DNA of 64,000 bases from a virus, in IMG/VR virus record IMGVR_UViG_3300033145_001087, positions 1-64,000 of that record; one strand, given 5' to 3'. Position 1 is the stretch's first letter, and every line of letters begins with the position of its first letter. This document shows positions 15,385 through 22,216 of this stretch, in pieces. The notes beneath the pieces are model-generated. The model made no database searches, had not been told where the DNA came from, and saw only the letters and a list, made by a program, of their open reading frames with translations. A program made the position numbers and the translations under genes.

Positions 15385-15900
15385 CGCTAAACAACACTTG
15401 ATTTTGTAATAAGCTGATTCATATTGTCCGAAAGCATTTTCAAGTAAAACGACCAAATATTTCGTCAATCCTAAGAAAGGGCTTAATGAGGGTAAGGAAC
15501 TCAGAGGTGGGGCAACCCATCTTTTGGCTATTACTAACTAGTGGCATTATAATTTGGTTGCCTATTATGGCTTTAAAGACGTTGGGCGAACGATACAGGA
15601 GACACGAGGGTAACAAGTAAATCGTGGTTATCATAGGTTCACAACCTGTCGTGTCTTTTGATAATTACTTATTAAGCCGGGCTCTGTAAAACAATGATTG
15701 TATGTCATTTATCCAGATGGGTTTGAGTTTCCGTAACTGATAAGTAATTATCTTTTATACTAAACAAAATGCTAGACACCATTTGTAATCAAAGCATCCT
15801 TGGTAGAAATGCGACCTACCTCAAATAAAAATGCCAAATTTTTGTAAAGGAATAAAGGTACTTTTATTGAAAACAATCAGAGGATTGTAACTTTTGTTTG
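15385..15900 (+). ncRNA. Candidate large structured RNA upstream of two tRNAs
   Basis: A stretch of over 500 bases without a convincing gene on either strand but rich in perfect helices: a 9-bp hairpin with a GCAA tetraloop (AGAGGTGGG/CCCATCTTT, 15503-15524); CACGA/TCGTG (15603-15626); AGGTT/AACCT (15635-15647); ACAGG/CCTGT (15595-15649); a 13-bp stem GATAATTACTTAT/ATAAGTAATTATC closing 67 bases (15660-15752); GGTAG/CTACC (15802-15820); and ACAATC/GATTGT with loop AGAG (15873-15888). Size, position beside tRNAs and viral setting recall the giant ornate phage RNAs GOLLD and ROOL, but I cannot match their conserved parts. Strand is inferred from neighbours and the GNRA loop; ends are approximate. 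Confidence 0.5.
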
Positions 15901-15929
15901 GTTAGGTGAGCAAAATTTGTATAGTATGG

Positions 15930-16004
15930 GGGGTATTGGTGTAGTTTGGTCTATCACCCGGCGTTTGGAACGCCGTAACAAAGGTTCAAATCCTTTATAC
16001 TCCA
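15930..16004 (+). tRNA. tRNA-Pro (anticodon UGG)
   Basis: Full cloverleaf: acceptor GGGGTAT with ATACTCC (one G-U), D arm from 15939, anticodon stem CGGCG/CGCCG around loop TTTGGAA giving anticodon TGG, T stem AAAGG/CCTTT around TTCAAAT, discriminator A at 16004. CCA is not encoded; TTTT follows. The variable loop has only four bases. Confidence 0.9.
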
Positions 16005-16024
16005 TTTTATTCAACTATTAAAAT

Positions 16025-16097
16025 GGGGTAATGGGGTTAATGGCTAACCTAACGGTCTCCAAAACCGAAGATGCAGGTTCGACTCCTGCTTACCCCA
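16025..16097 (+). tRNA. tRNA-Trp (anticodon CCA)
   Basis: Acceptor GGGGTAA with TTACCCC, D stem GGGT/ACCT, anticodon stem ACGGT/ACCGA (first pair A-A mismatched) with loop CTCCAAA giving anticodon CCA, T stem GCAGG/CCTGC around TTCGACT, discriminator A. The 3' CCA is not encoded (it reads CAT). It starts 20 bases after tRNA-Pro. Confidence 0.9.
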
Positions 16098-16120
16098 CAT
16101 ATATATTGGAGGTAAATAAA

Positions 16121-16366
16121 ATGACATTAAAAGACTATGATATGGTAGAAACTAAAGATGGGTATATTTGTGTGCCTATTACCGCATTATTTAAACATTT
16201 AGCAACTTCAAAGGCTATTTTAACAAAACAAAAACAGGATACCGCAGTGATAAATGCTCTTTTAGAGTTTTATAAAAACATATATAGAAAGTTTTTAATA
16301 GATAAAGAAATAAAAAAAAGGGGTATAGAAGATGGAAAAAGTAAACTTCCTGAAAGCACATTGTAA
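16121..16366 (+). CDS. Small hypothetical protein
   Basis: An 81-residue protein. The start is the ATG at 16121 after GGAGGT; codons further upstream in this frame lie within the tRNA-Trp gene and are not used. The protein is helical, ending K-S-K-L-P-E-S-T-L. It overlaps the next gene by 35 bases. Confidence 0.65.
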   Translation: MTLKDYDMVETKDGYICVPITALFKHLATSKAILTKQKQDTAVINALLEFYKNIYRKFLIDKEIKKRGIEDGKSKLPESTL

Positions 16367-16967
16367 ATTTGAATCGGACTATGATGTTTATGTCCTATTA
16401 GCAGTAGCTAGGAAAAAAGACCACCCTGAACTTACCAATTCAAAAGAAATAGTATTCCGTGAAGTAATTAGGAAAGAAGAAGATATAGTTAGAAAATATA
16501 ATAAACTTAACTCGGCTATTAAAAACTATACTGATGAAGAAGGAAATAAATTTTCATTTTATATTTATATAACTATGAATCCAAGGAACTCTAAAAAAGC
16601 CTTTTTTTGTTTACAGAATCAAATTAATACTATGATATCCGAATCATTAAATGGTATAGATAACAGCAAAAAATTCAAAAGAATAGATAATATGTGGACA
16701 TCCGCTTTAATGAGCCCTAAAAGTAGAAGTGGTAGAGGGGTATTTCTTATAGATTTAGATTCCAAAAACCCCGATACATATAAACAAGTAATAACCCTTG
16801 TTAAAAAATTCACAGACCCTATTATAGATACAGAAACTAAAAATGGGTTTCATATATTAGTTAAACCATTTAATTACTCTTTAATACATACTGAACTTAA
16901 ATGTTTAAAGGCAGAAATAAAAACAGATAGTTTATTATTTGTAGATTATATAAAGGGAAGAAAATGA
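16332..16967 (+). CDS. AEP-like (primase-polymerase fold) protein
   Basis: A 211-residue protein. RGVFLIDLDSK has an acidic DxD after a strand, and about 30 residues later TKNGFHILVKPF resembles the SGxH segment of archaeo-eukaryotic primases, in the same order as the protein at 2693. The N-terminal half (YVLLAVARKK...) and the Y-I-T-M-N-P-R stretch are unlike that protein. The AEP call is tentative. It overlaps the zinc peptide gene downstream by four bases. Confidence 0.5.
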   Translation: MEKVNFLKAHCKFESDYDVYVLLAVARKKDHPELTNSKEIVFREVIRKEEDIVRKYNKLNSAIKNYTDEEGNKFSFYIYITMNPRNSKKAFFCLQNQINTMISESLNGIDNSKKFKRIDNMWTSALMSPKSRSGRGVFLIDLDSKNPDTYKQVITLVKKFTDPIIDTETKNGFHILVKPFNYSLIHTELKCLKAEIKTDSLLFVDYIKGRK

Positions 16968-17080
16968 TATGTCCTGATTGTGGGTGTTCATTATTTAAAG
17001 GAGACGAAGATTATTCAGAATGTCTTTTTTGCGGTAAAACAATTTATAAAGAAGAAAAAAAATTAGGATTAGACAAATGA
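16964..17080 (+). CDS. Tiny zinc-ribbon protein
   Basis: A 38-residue protein: MICPDCGC...CLFCGK, two C-x2-C pairs making a minimal zinc ribbon. Overlaps both neighbours by four bases (ATGA on each side), so it is translationally coupled between the AEP-like gene and the CCA enzyme. Confidence 0.65.
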   Translation: MICPDCGCSLFKGDEDYSECLFCGKTIYKEEKKLGLDK

Positions 17081-18393
17081 TACCAACTAATATAACCAAA
17101 ATTATGCAAACGCTTTTAGATAATATGTTTGACGCCTACATTATTGGCGGTGCTGTTAGAGATATTTTATTAGGTCGTATTCCTAGAGATTGGGATATAT
17201 TTACCAATGCTACAGGAAAACAAATATTATCTCTATTTCCAACTGGTAATGTAATAGGTGGAGAAGAAAGACAAGCTAAAATACTTACTGTTATTAAAGA
17301 CGGTGTTGAGATTAGTCAGTATAGAAAGAATGGGAAAAGAACAGAAGTAGGGAATAACTTAAAAGACCATCTTAAAACCTGTGATTTTACTATTAATGCT
17401 ATGGCTATGGATATTGAAGGAAATATTATAGATAATCATAACGGTACATTAGCGTTAAACTGTAAGAGGATTTGTTTTGTAGGAAATGGAAGAGAAAGAG
17501 CAGAGGAAGACCCTTTAAGAATCTTACGAGGTATAAGATTTTGTCTTAGATATGGTTTTGATTTCGATTATTATACCTTTAAAGTAATAGCAGGATATAA
17601 TATTACTGGTATTCCATCCGAACGCATACGAGAGGAATTATTTAAAATATTAGAATATAAAGATGGTATAAACAGATTATCGGACCTTCATTTAATGATA
17701 CAAATTACTCCTGAAATTAAAAAATGTAATATAGATGGTGGCGAATACCATAACGAAAGAGTATTAACTCATATGGAATATGCCTTTGAATTTGCATCCG
17801 ATATTACAGATAATACCTTACTTAAATTTGTTATTTGGCTACATGATATAGGTAAAGGAGAAACCATTGAAGAAGTAAAAGAAGGCATTCATTTTTATGG
17901 GCATGATAAAGTAGGGGCAGAAATAGCAGAAACCATAATGAACCGATTAAAATTTAGTAAAGAAAAAATCAAATATGTAACCACTTTAATACGCCTTCAT
18001 ATGTATTCATATAAAGGAGAACCAAAGAAAAGGTCTTATATAAAGTTTTTTGCTAAATTAGAGGACGCAAATATTCCTATTGAAGATTATATAATGTTAC
18101 TTTATTGCGACCACCAAGCTAATATGAAGAAACCAAGGATTAAATTTGGTGACTTCATTGCGGATAATTGGCTTTATAAAAAATATTTTGAATGTAAATA
18201 TTCTAATGAACCTTTTACTGTAAAGGACTTAGAAGTTGGGGGTAAAGACTTAATTAAATTAGGAATGAAACCGGGTAGACGAATAGGAGATGTGCTTGGT
18301 ATTTTATTTTATGAAGTTATGGAATCAAAATTAAAAAACTTTAAACCTGATTTAATGATTAGAGTTAAAGAAATATTAGGGGTAATAAAATGA
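17077..18393 (+). CDS. cca: CCA-adding tRNA nucleotidyltransferase, class II with HD domain
   Basis: A 438-residue protein. The head has GGAVRDILLGR and the metal pair in RDWDIF, then the neck (EEDPLRILRGIRFCLRYGF) that selects nucleotides, and a C-terminal HD domain (IWLHDIGKG). This is the bacterial/eukaryotic class II type; archaea normally use the unrelated class I enzyme, so the gene was probably acquired from bacteria or a phage. It builds or repairs the 3' CCA of tRNAs, fitting the two adjacent tRNA genes that lack encoded CCA. Confidence 0.9.
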   Translation: MIPTNITKIMQTLLDNMFDAYIIGGAVRDILLGRIPRDWDIFTNATGKQILSLFPTGNVIGGEERQAKILTVIKDGVEISQYRKNGKRTEVGNNLKDHLKTCDFTINAMAMDIEGNIIDNHNGTLALNCKRICFVGNGRERAEEDPLRILRGIRFCLRYGFDFDYYTFKVIAGYNITGIPSERIREELFKILEYKDGINRLSDLHLMIQITPEIKKCNIDGGEYHNERVLTHMEYAFEFASDITDNTLLKFVIWLHDIGKGETIEEVKEGIHFYGHDKVGAEIAETIMNRLKFSKEKIKYVTTLIRLHMYSYKGEPKKRSYIKFFAKLEDANIPIEDYIMLLYCDHQANMKKPRIKFGDFIADNWLYKKYFECKYSNEPFTVKDLEVGGKDLIKLGMKPGRRIGDVLGILFYEVMESKLKNFKPDLMIRVKEILGVIK

Positions 18394-18563
18394 TAAATAA
18401 AATATTGAATTGTTTTTGTAGGCATAAATGGGTTATTATAGAGAAAGGATTCTATAAGAATATTACAACTCATACAGATTGTCTTGAATCAAAAGTTAAA
18501 AGAGGAATGGTTATAATTCAAGTATGTAAAAAGTGCGGGGCTATCAGAAGAACAAATTTATGA
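18390..18563 (+). CDS. Small cysteine-rich hypothetical protein
   Basis: A 57-residue protein with C-F-C-R-H near the N-terminus and VCKKCGAIRR near the end, a likely zinc finger. Overlaps the CCA enzyme stop by four bases. Confidence 0.55.
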   Translation: MINKILNCFCRHKWVIIEKGFYKNITTHTDCLESKVKRGMVIIQVCKKCGAIRRTNL

Positions 18564-18586
18564 TGACCTAAAATAGGAGGTAAAAA

Positions 18587-19063
18587 ATGAAAAAAGCAAA
18601 ATTTAGAGGACAAAGAATAGACACTAAAGATTGGATTTATGGTAATTTAGTCATAATTGATGATAATTATTATATCTCTTCTAAGGAATCTTACTTTTGG
18701 AGTCATATAACTGAGGATAATGGTTGTAGTATAGGTGAATATGAAAACATTATTGATGAATTTAGAAAGGTTATCCCTGAAACTGTAGGACAATATATAG
18801 GTATAAATGATAAGAATAACAAAGAAATTTATAAAGGAGATATTGTAAAGGGGGAAGTAAGGGAATTTAATGGAAAAAACTGGGTTATTAAAAAAAAGTT
18901 ACTTGGAAAAATTGTTTTTCAAATTGGGGCATTTGGAATAGCACACAAAAAAGAAATAAAAGATAATCTTGGTGACTTTACATTCTATACCTTTTATGAG
19001 GTGTGGTTAGAAACTTTAGAGATTATTGAGAACATATATAAAAATAAGGAATTATTAAAATGA
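18587..19063 (+). CDS. YopX-family protein
   Basis: A 158-residue protein with the YopX layout: KFRGQRIDTKDWIYGNL at the start, then I-P-E-T-V-G-Q-Y-I-G, then KEIYKGDIV, typical of this phage family of unknown function. Strong AGGAGGT site. The family is common in phages of Firmicutes, a hint of gene exchange with bacterial phages. Confidence 0.85.
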   Translation: MKKAKFRGQRIDTKDWIYGNLVIIDDNYYISSKESYFWSHITEDNGCSIGEYENIIDEFRKVIPETVGQYIGINDKNNKEIYKGDIVKGEVREFNGKNWVIKKKLLGKIVFQIGAFGIAHKKEIKDNLGDFTFYTFYEVWLETLEIIENIYKNKELLK

Positions 19064-19431
19064 AAATATATCACGGAACTACTAGAAACTGTATTGCTAA
19101 AATTATGTCTCAAGGATTAAAACCCAAAGCCGGAAAAAGTAGCGAATATCTTTTTATGGGTAAACGAATAAAAGCAGTAGGACTAACTAAACAATATATT
19201 GATGCTTGGGCGTATGCTAGTAGAAAAGCTTTAATGTGTAAGGATATACCAATCGTATTAATATTAGAATATCCGGAAAATAAATTATATGCATCCTATG
19301 AAACTAAGTGTGAAGAAACCGAAATGTATATTTCAATGGAAAAAATCCCAGCTAAATATATAATAGGATTTAAAACAGTTAAGATACTAAATGAAGATAA
19401 AACCCAAAGAATATTAGGATTAATGGATTGA
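19060..19431 (+). CDS. ADP-ribosyltransferase-like protein
   Basis: A 123-residue protein. IYHGTTRNCIAKIMSQGLKP is the NAD-binding H-G-T segment and following helix of the ART superfamily (Tpt1/KptA, PARP and phage ART families). A-W-A-Y-A-S-R-K-A fits the next helix and CEETEMYI could supply the catalytic glutamate. Such enzymes remove 2'-phosphate from RNA or ADP-ribosylate proteins or nucleic acids. Near tRNA genes and far from a full KptA length, both roles remain open. Overlaps the YopX gene by four bases. Confidence 0.6.
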   Translation: MKIYHGTTRNCIAKIMSQGLKPKAGKSSEYLFMGKRIKAVGLTKQYIDAWAYASRKALMCKDIPIVLILEYPENKLYASYETKCEETEMYISMEKIPAKYIIGFKTVKILNEDKTQRILGLMD

Positions 19432-19482
19432 ATATCCCTTTGTTATAAAATAATCAAAAAAAAAATGGAAAGGAGAATAAAA

Positions 19483-19608
19483 ATGAAAAAAGGTAGATTT
19501 CAAAAACAAATAGAATCACAACAAGAAAGATTAGAAGAATTATATAATGAATATGCACAAACTGGTAGAGGAAGACGAGAATTAAAAGATTTAGGATTTA
19601 TAAAATAA
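19483..19608 (+). CDS. Tiny helical protein
   Basis: A 41-residue protein, MKKGRFQKQIESQQERL..., ending KDLGFIK. AGGAGA precedes it at normal spacing. Predicted to be mostly helical. Unrecognised. Confidence 0.5.
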   Translation: MKKGRFQKQIESQQERLEELYNEYAQTGRGRRELKDLGFIK

Positions 19609-19622
19609 TATTATTTCTATAA

Positions 19623-19637
19623 GAACATTTATATATT
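19623..19637 (+). promoter_or_regulatory. Extended TATA promoter
   Basis: GAACATTTATATATT followed by AGAAGT and TATATATATAA: matches the extended viral promoter form also seen at 21473 and 44278. It is about 40 bases before the ATG at 19677. Confidence 0.65.
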
Positions 19638-19676
19638 AGAAGTTATATATATAATTCTATAGGTGAGTTGATTTAA

Positions 19677-19898
19677 ATGACTAGAGAAGAACAATTAATA
19701 AAAGAGGATAACATATTTCTATTGTCCGAAACAGATAATTATTCTTATTACATCTGTAAAGGATTAAGTAAAAAAGTTTATGAGATTATTTATAATAAAC
19801 AAATGGAAAGTTTTAACTGTTCTTGTAGGAATGTAAGACTACAGGATTGTTACCATATTAAAGCAATACGGATTCTTCAAGATGAAAATGCAATTTAA
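19677..19898 (+). CDS. SWIM zinc-finger protein
   Basis: A 73-residue protein. CSCRNVRLQDCYH fits the SWIM signature CxCx(n)CxH, a small zinc fold that binds DNA or proteins. It stands alone with its own promoter just before the dyad array, so it could act on that site; that is inference. Confidence 0.7.
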   Translation: MTREEQLIKEDNIFLLSETDNYSYYICKGLSKKVYEIIYNKQMESFNCSCRNVRLQDCYHIKAIRILQDENAI

Positions 19899-19995
19899 AA
19901 ATATTGTTAGCACAGGCATCAAAATAGGAATAATAATTATTTCTTGCTGTATCTTAGTGTTTATACAATATCTTGCTTTTATAGGGACAGAGTAA
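19888..19995 (+). CDS. Possible 35-residue membrane peptide
   Basis: An open frame overlapping the end of the SWIM gene: MQFKNIVSTG then a single hydrophobic segment (IKIGIIIISCCILVFIQYL). No clear ribosome site, so translation is uncertain. Confidence 0.35.
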   Translation: MQFKNIVSTGIKIGIIIISCCILVFIQYLAFIGTE

Positions 19996-20140
19996 CGCCG
20001 GATTAGGTGGTAATGCCACCTAACGCTCATATCTTCGTTCTAAGCGACTCTATTTTTTCAGAGTAGTAAACTACTCAAAAATGAAAAAGTCTGCTTAAAA
20101 GCGTGTTTCTATGCGTCTGAGAGCATTCCGTGATGCGTGT
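19989..20140 (+). ncRNA. Structured intergenic element A
   Basis: A gene-free stretch with TTAGGTGG/CCACCTAA around TAATG (20003-20023) and GAGTAG/CTACTC around TAAA (20061-20076), plus TAAGC (20041) opposite GCTTA (20093). Its 5' TAACGCC and its 3' part GTTTCTATGCGTCTGAGAG...GTGATG align with element B at 45279, so the two are related. Could be an RNA, a terminator or a DNA site. Coordinates are approximate. Confidence 0.45.
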
Positions 20141-20201
20141 TTAACTGTTTTATTTGATGTTTAAAACACTGTTTACCATTAATATAGGTATAACTACACC
20201 A

Positions 20202-20483
20202 GTATACGAATTAGTATACTGGTATACTTTTTGAAAGGTGTATGAATAGCTGTATGGCGGTTATACACATAGCGTATACCGCTGTATGTATAGCGTATAC
20301 CTCCTTGGTTTAATATATATCTTTAAAGGAGGTATAAGCGTATACCGCTATGTGTGTAGCTATTGACACAGCGTATACCGCTATACATACAGCTATACAC
20401 ACAGAGATATACGCTATGTATACAACCGTACATAGATAGTCATACACCTTTGTAAAAGTATACTAGTATACAAATGTGTATAC
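20202..20483. repeat. Array of GTATAC dyads, candidate replication origin
   Basis: Eleven GTATAC palindromes lie within 282 bases (starts 20202, 20214, 20222, 20273, 20295, 20340, 20373, 20418, 20458, 20466, 20478). Three sit in exact copies of AGCGTATACCGCT (20271, 20337, 20370). In the middle an 11-bp inverted repeat, TATACCTCCTT/AAGGAGGTATA (20296-20306 and 20326-20336), flanks an AT-rich core GGTTTAATATATATCTTTA. Clustered iteron-like dyads around an AT-rich core fit a replication origin or a partition/operator site. No gene spans it; the next gene starts at 20507. Confidence 0.7.
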
Positions 20484-20506
20484 TGACCCCTAAAGGTGAT
20501 TTTCTT

Positions 20507-20851
20507 ATGAAACTAAAAACAAAACAACAAAGGATAAATGATGCAATGCGGCTTCTTGACAGGTCATATAATATTAAAAAGAATGTTATTAAAATAAATA
20601 CTACAAATACCCTGGAACACGAAATGGCAAAACTAAAGGTAGTGTATGATTGGATTTCTAGGGGATATGACGTATATACAGAAGTTATATTTAAAAACAA
20701 TAAAGGAAGAGCGGATATATTTATCCCTTTTTTATTCAGAGTAATAGAAATACTACATTCTGAATCTAAAAAAGAGTTCCTAAATAAGGTATTAAAGTAT
20801 CCTGACGAAGTAGAAATAATGCACTATACCACAGAAGAGGTGTTAAAATGA
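20507..20851 (+). CDS. Nuclease-like protein (possible PD-(D/E)XK fold)
   Basis: A 114-residue protein. The ATG at 20507 follows AAAGGTGAT. The central VYDWISRGYDVYTEVIF ... GRADIFIPFLFRVIEI pattern (a helix with a Gly turn, a strand, an acidic residue, then a strand ending in E) resembles the restriction-endonuclease fold, but the usual E-x-K lysine is not where expected (I-E-I-L-H-S-E-S-K-K). It is the first gene after the dyad array and may act there. Tentative. Confidence 0.5.
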   Translation: MKLKTKQQRINDAMRLLDRSYNIKKNVIKINTTNTLEHEMAKLKVVYDWISRGYDVYTEVIFKNNKGRADIFIPFLFRVIEILHSESKKEFLNKVLKYPDEVEIMHYTTEEVLK

Positions 20852-21000
20852 GTTATAGTACATCAACCGTATCATGGCGTAACTATGATGCCCCTATTAC
20901 AGAATATAATGACTTTGGTCTTTCACCTACGACAAAAAAGAAAAGAAAAGTAAAGAAAGCTGTTTTAAATTGGCGAAAAGAAATAGAAAAGGGTGATTAA
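20848..21000 (+). CDS. 50-residue TNW-type peptide
   Basis: A tiny protein, MSYSTSTVSWRNY..., a basic linker (TTKKKRKVKK) and the end AVLNWRKEIEKGD, which matches the TNW tail with Leu for Thr. It overlaps the nuclease-like gene by four bases. No room for a barrel domain: essentially a short lead plus the tail. Confidence 0.65.
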   Translation: MSYSTSTVSWRNYDAPITEYNDFGLSPTTKKKRKVKKAVLNWRKEIEKGD

Positions 21001-21001
21001 T

Positions 21002-21124
21002 ATGTTATTTATGTATTCAACTCCATTAACAACTGAGAGGGTTCTTTTTGATTGGTGGATTAAAAAATACAAAAAAGAAAAAAATGTTACTAATTGGCGA
21101 AAAGAAATTGAAAAAGAGGACTGA
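21002..21124 (+). CDS. 40-residue TNW-tagged peptide
   Basis: MLFMYSTPL..., then KNVTNWRKEIEKED at the end. The last ten residues nearly repeat those of the preceding gene product, so these two are a tandem pair. With 40 residues it is the smallest tagged protein, showing that the tail can stand almost alone. Confidence 0.65.
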   Translation: MLFMYSTPLTTERVLFDWWIKKYKKEKNVTNWRKEIEKED

Positions 21125-21136
21125 GGTGATGTTAAA

Positions 21137-21469
21137 ATGGAATTTTATTTTGCATTTAAGAGGGACATGATAGAGATACATAAATCTGGAATATTGTTAA
21201 AAAATAATATTTCAGCTTCATTAAATGATATAAGAGGATTAGCATGGGGTAATTATGAAATATTAATAAATTTAAATGCTAATGTGTTAAAAGACTATAA
21301 TGAAGGAGAAGTTATTAACCTGATTTCAAATACTATAATTCACGAATATATTCATACAATATTATATAATATGTTAGATAAAACAAAGCATAATAAAAGT
21401 AAAGAGGAAACTATATGTATGTTAATGGCAAATCAACTTCCGTTAGGCTCACGCTCTAGTCCTACCTAA
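21137..21469 (+). CDS. Small zinc metallopeptidase-like protein (HExxH)
   Basis: A 110-residue protein. IIHEYIHTILYNM holds an HExxH zinc motif, and K-E-E-T about 20 residues later could give the third ligand, as in minigluzincins. Start follows GAGGTGATG. The last residues (NQLPLGSRSSPT) look unrelated and may reflect a truncated C-terminus. Substrate unknown; two tiny TNW peptides are encoded just upstream. Confidence 0.6.
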   Translation: MEFYFAFKRDMIEIHKSGILLKNNISASLNDIRGLAWGNYEILINLNANVLKDYNEGEVINLISNTIIHEYIHTILYNMLDKTKHNKSKEETICMLMANQLPLGSRSSPT

Positions 21470-21472
21470 AAA

Positions 21473-21488
21473 CGAAAGATTTATATAG
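21473..21488 (+). promoter_or_regulatory. Extended TATA promoter
   Basis: CGAAAGATTTATATAG followed by TAAAAGTGACATAGTATAAG in order, the extended viral form. It starts right after the HExxH gene, about 55 bases before the ATG at 21544. Confidence 0.65.
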
Positions 21489-21543
21489 TAAAAGTGACAT
21501 AGTATAAGTATGGTAAAAAAACTAATTCTGAGGTGTATAAAAA

Positions 21544-21813
21544 ATGAAATTGTTACTAAATAATAAAGATATAGAAGATTTAATTAATGAATCTTATGAA
21601 GGAATAATAACTATAAAAACTGGTTCTGAAATATCAATAGAGTTAGAAGTTGATATGGCTATTTTCTTAAAAAAGAAAATTAAAACAGGAGCAATGGTTG
21701 CGAAACCAAAAGAAGATAAGCCTGTAGATATACAGAAAAAAAATAAATTAGCTGTTAAACAAGGGACTATGGCATCAGGTGGTGTTGAAAGAACAATAGT
21801 AAATATGGGGTAA
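21544..21813 (+). CDS. Small hypothetical protein
   Basis: An 89-residue protein with its own promoter and a GAGGTGTA ribosome site. N-terminal half is beta/helical and acidic, followed by a Lys/Pro-rich linker and a short tail. No family recognised. Confidence 0.6.
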   Translation: MKLLLNNKDIEDLINESYEGIITIKTGSEISIELEVDMAIFLKKKIKTGAMVAKPKEDKPVDIQKKNKLAVKQGTMASGGVERTIVNMG

Positions 21814-21816
21814 AAA

Positions 21817-22194
21817 ATGAATATTAGCCTAACAAGAAAAGAAATAATTAAAAAAATGGAAAAAGAAAAATTAAAACATAGTAAAAAAACTAAGAATAAC
21901 ATAAGTAAAGCTTTGATGGGTAAAAAGAATCCCGCATTCAAGGATGGGAGAAGGAGTTATCGCCGTGTTGCCGGATTGAAACCAAACGATGGTAAAATGG
22001 TTCATCATAAAGATAATAAATCAACAAATAACAAACCGAGTAATTTGCAGGTGTTAAAAAACAAAGGGCCTGAACGAAGTAAACATGAGAAATCTCATCA
22101 CCGGGAAGCCAATTTTAAGGGAAAAGGTTCTGGAAGGAAGAAAGTAAAACGTGGTTATATTGCAAAGAGAAAAGCAAAAGGTGGAAAAATATAA
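21817..22194 (+). CDS. HNH endonuclease-like protein
   Basis: A 125-residue, very basic protein. A NUMOD-like stretch (SKALMGKKNPAFKDGRRS) is followed by an HNH-type MVHHKDNKSTNNKPSNLQVL. The C-terminus is nearly all Lys/Arg/Gly. It may be a free-standing homing nuclease or an HNH partner in packaging; the missing terminase genes are outside the window. Confidence 0.7.
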   Translation: MNISLTRKEIIKKMEKEKLKHSKKTKNNISKALMGKKNPAFKDGRRSYRRVAGLKPNDGKMVHHKDNKSTNNKPSNLQVLKNKGPERSKHEKSHHREANFKGKGSGRKKVKRGYIAKRKAKGGKI

Positions 22195-22216
22195 TTTCTT
22201 GGATTCTTAATTAGAA

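Noticed and set aside
15673-15687. Minus-strand ACAGAGCCCGGCTTA, close to the 3' conserved region of RNase P RNA
   Set aside because: The matching 5' half of helix P4 (AAGTCCGGGC-like) is missing, and the segment sits inside a 13-bp stem that makes a small closed hairpin.
15385-15900. Group I intron or SRP RNA as identity of the large RNA
   Set aside because: No recognisable intron core segments, and no SRP helix 8 motif; neither would explain the two long stems.
16031-16120. An earlier start for the small gene at 16121, inside tRNA-Trp
   Set aside because: The tRNA is complete there, and GGAGGT stands properly before 16121.
18587-19063. YopX as a toxin or effector
   Set aside because: YopX here is a common phage domain of unknown function; the name does not imply a Yersinia effector.
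20202-20483. CRISPR array
   Set aside because: The repeats are short palindromes at irregular spacing with no unique spacers of even length, and no cas genes are present; the Cas4-like nuclease is a general RecB-type enzyme.
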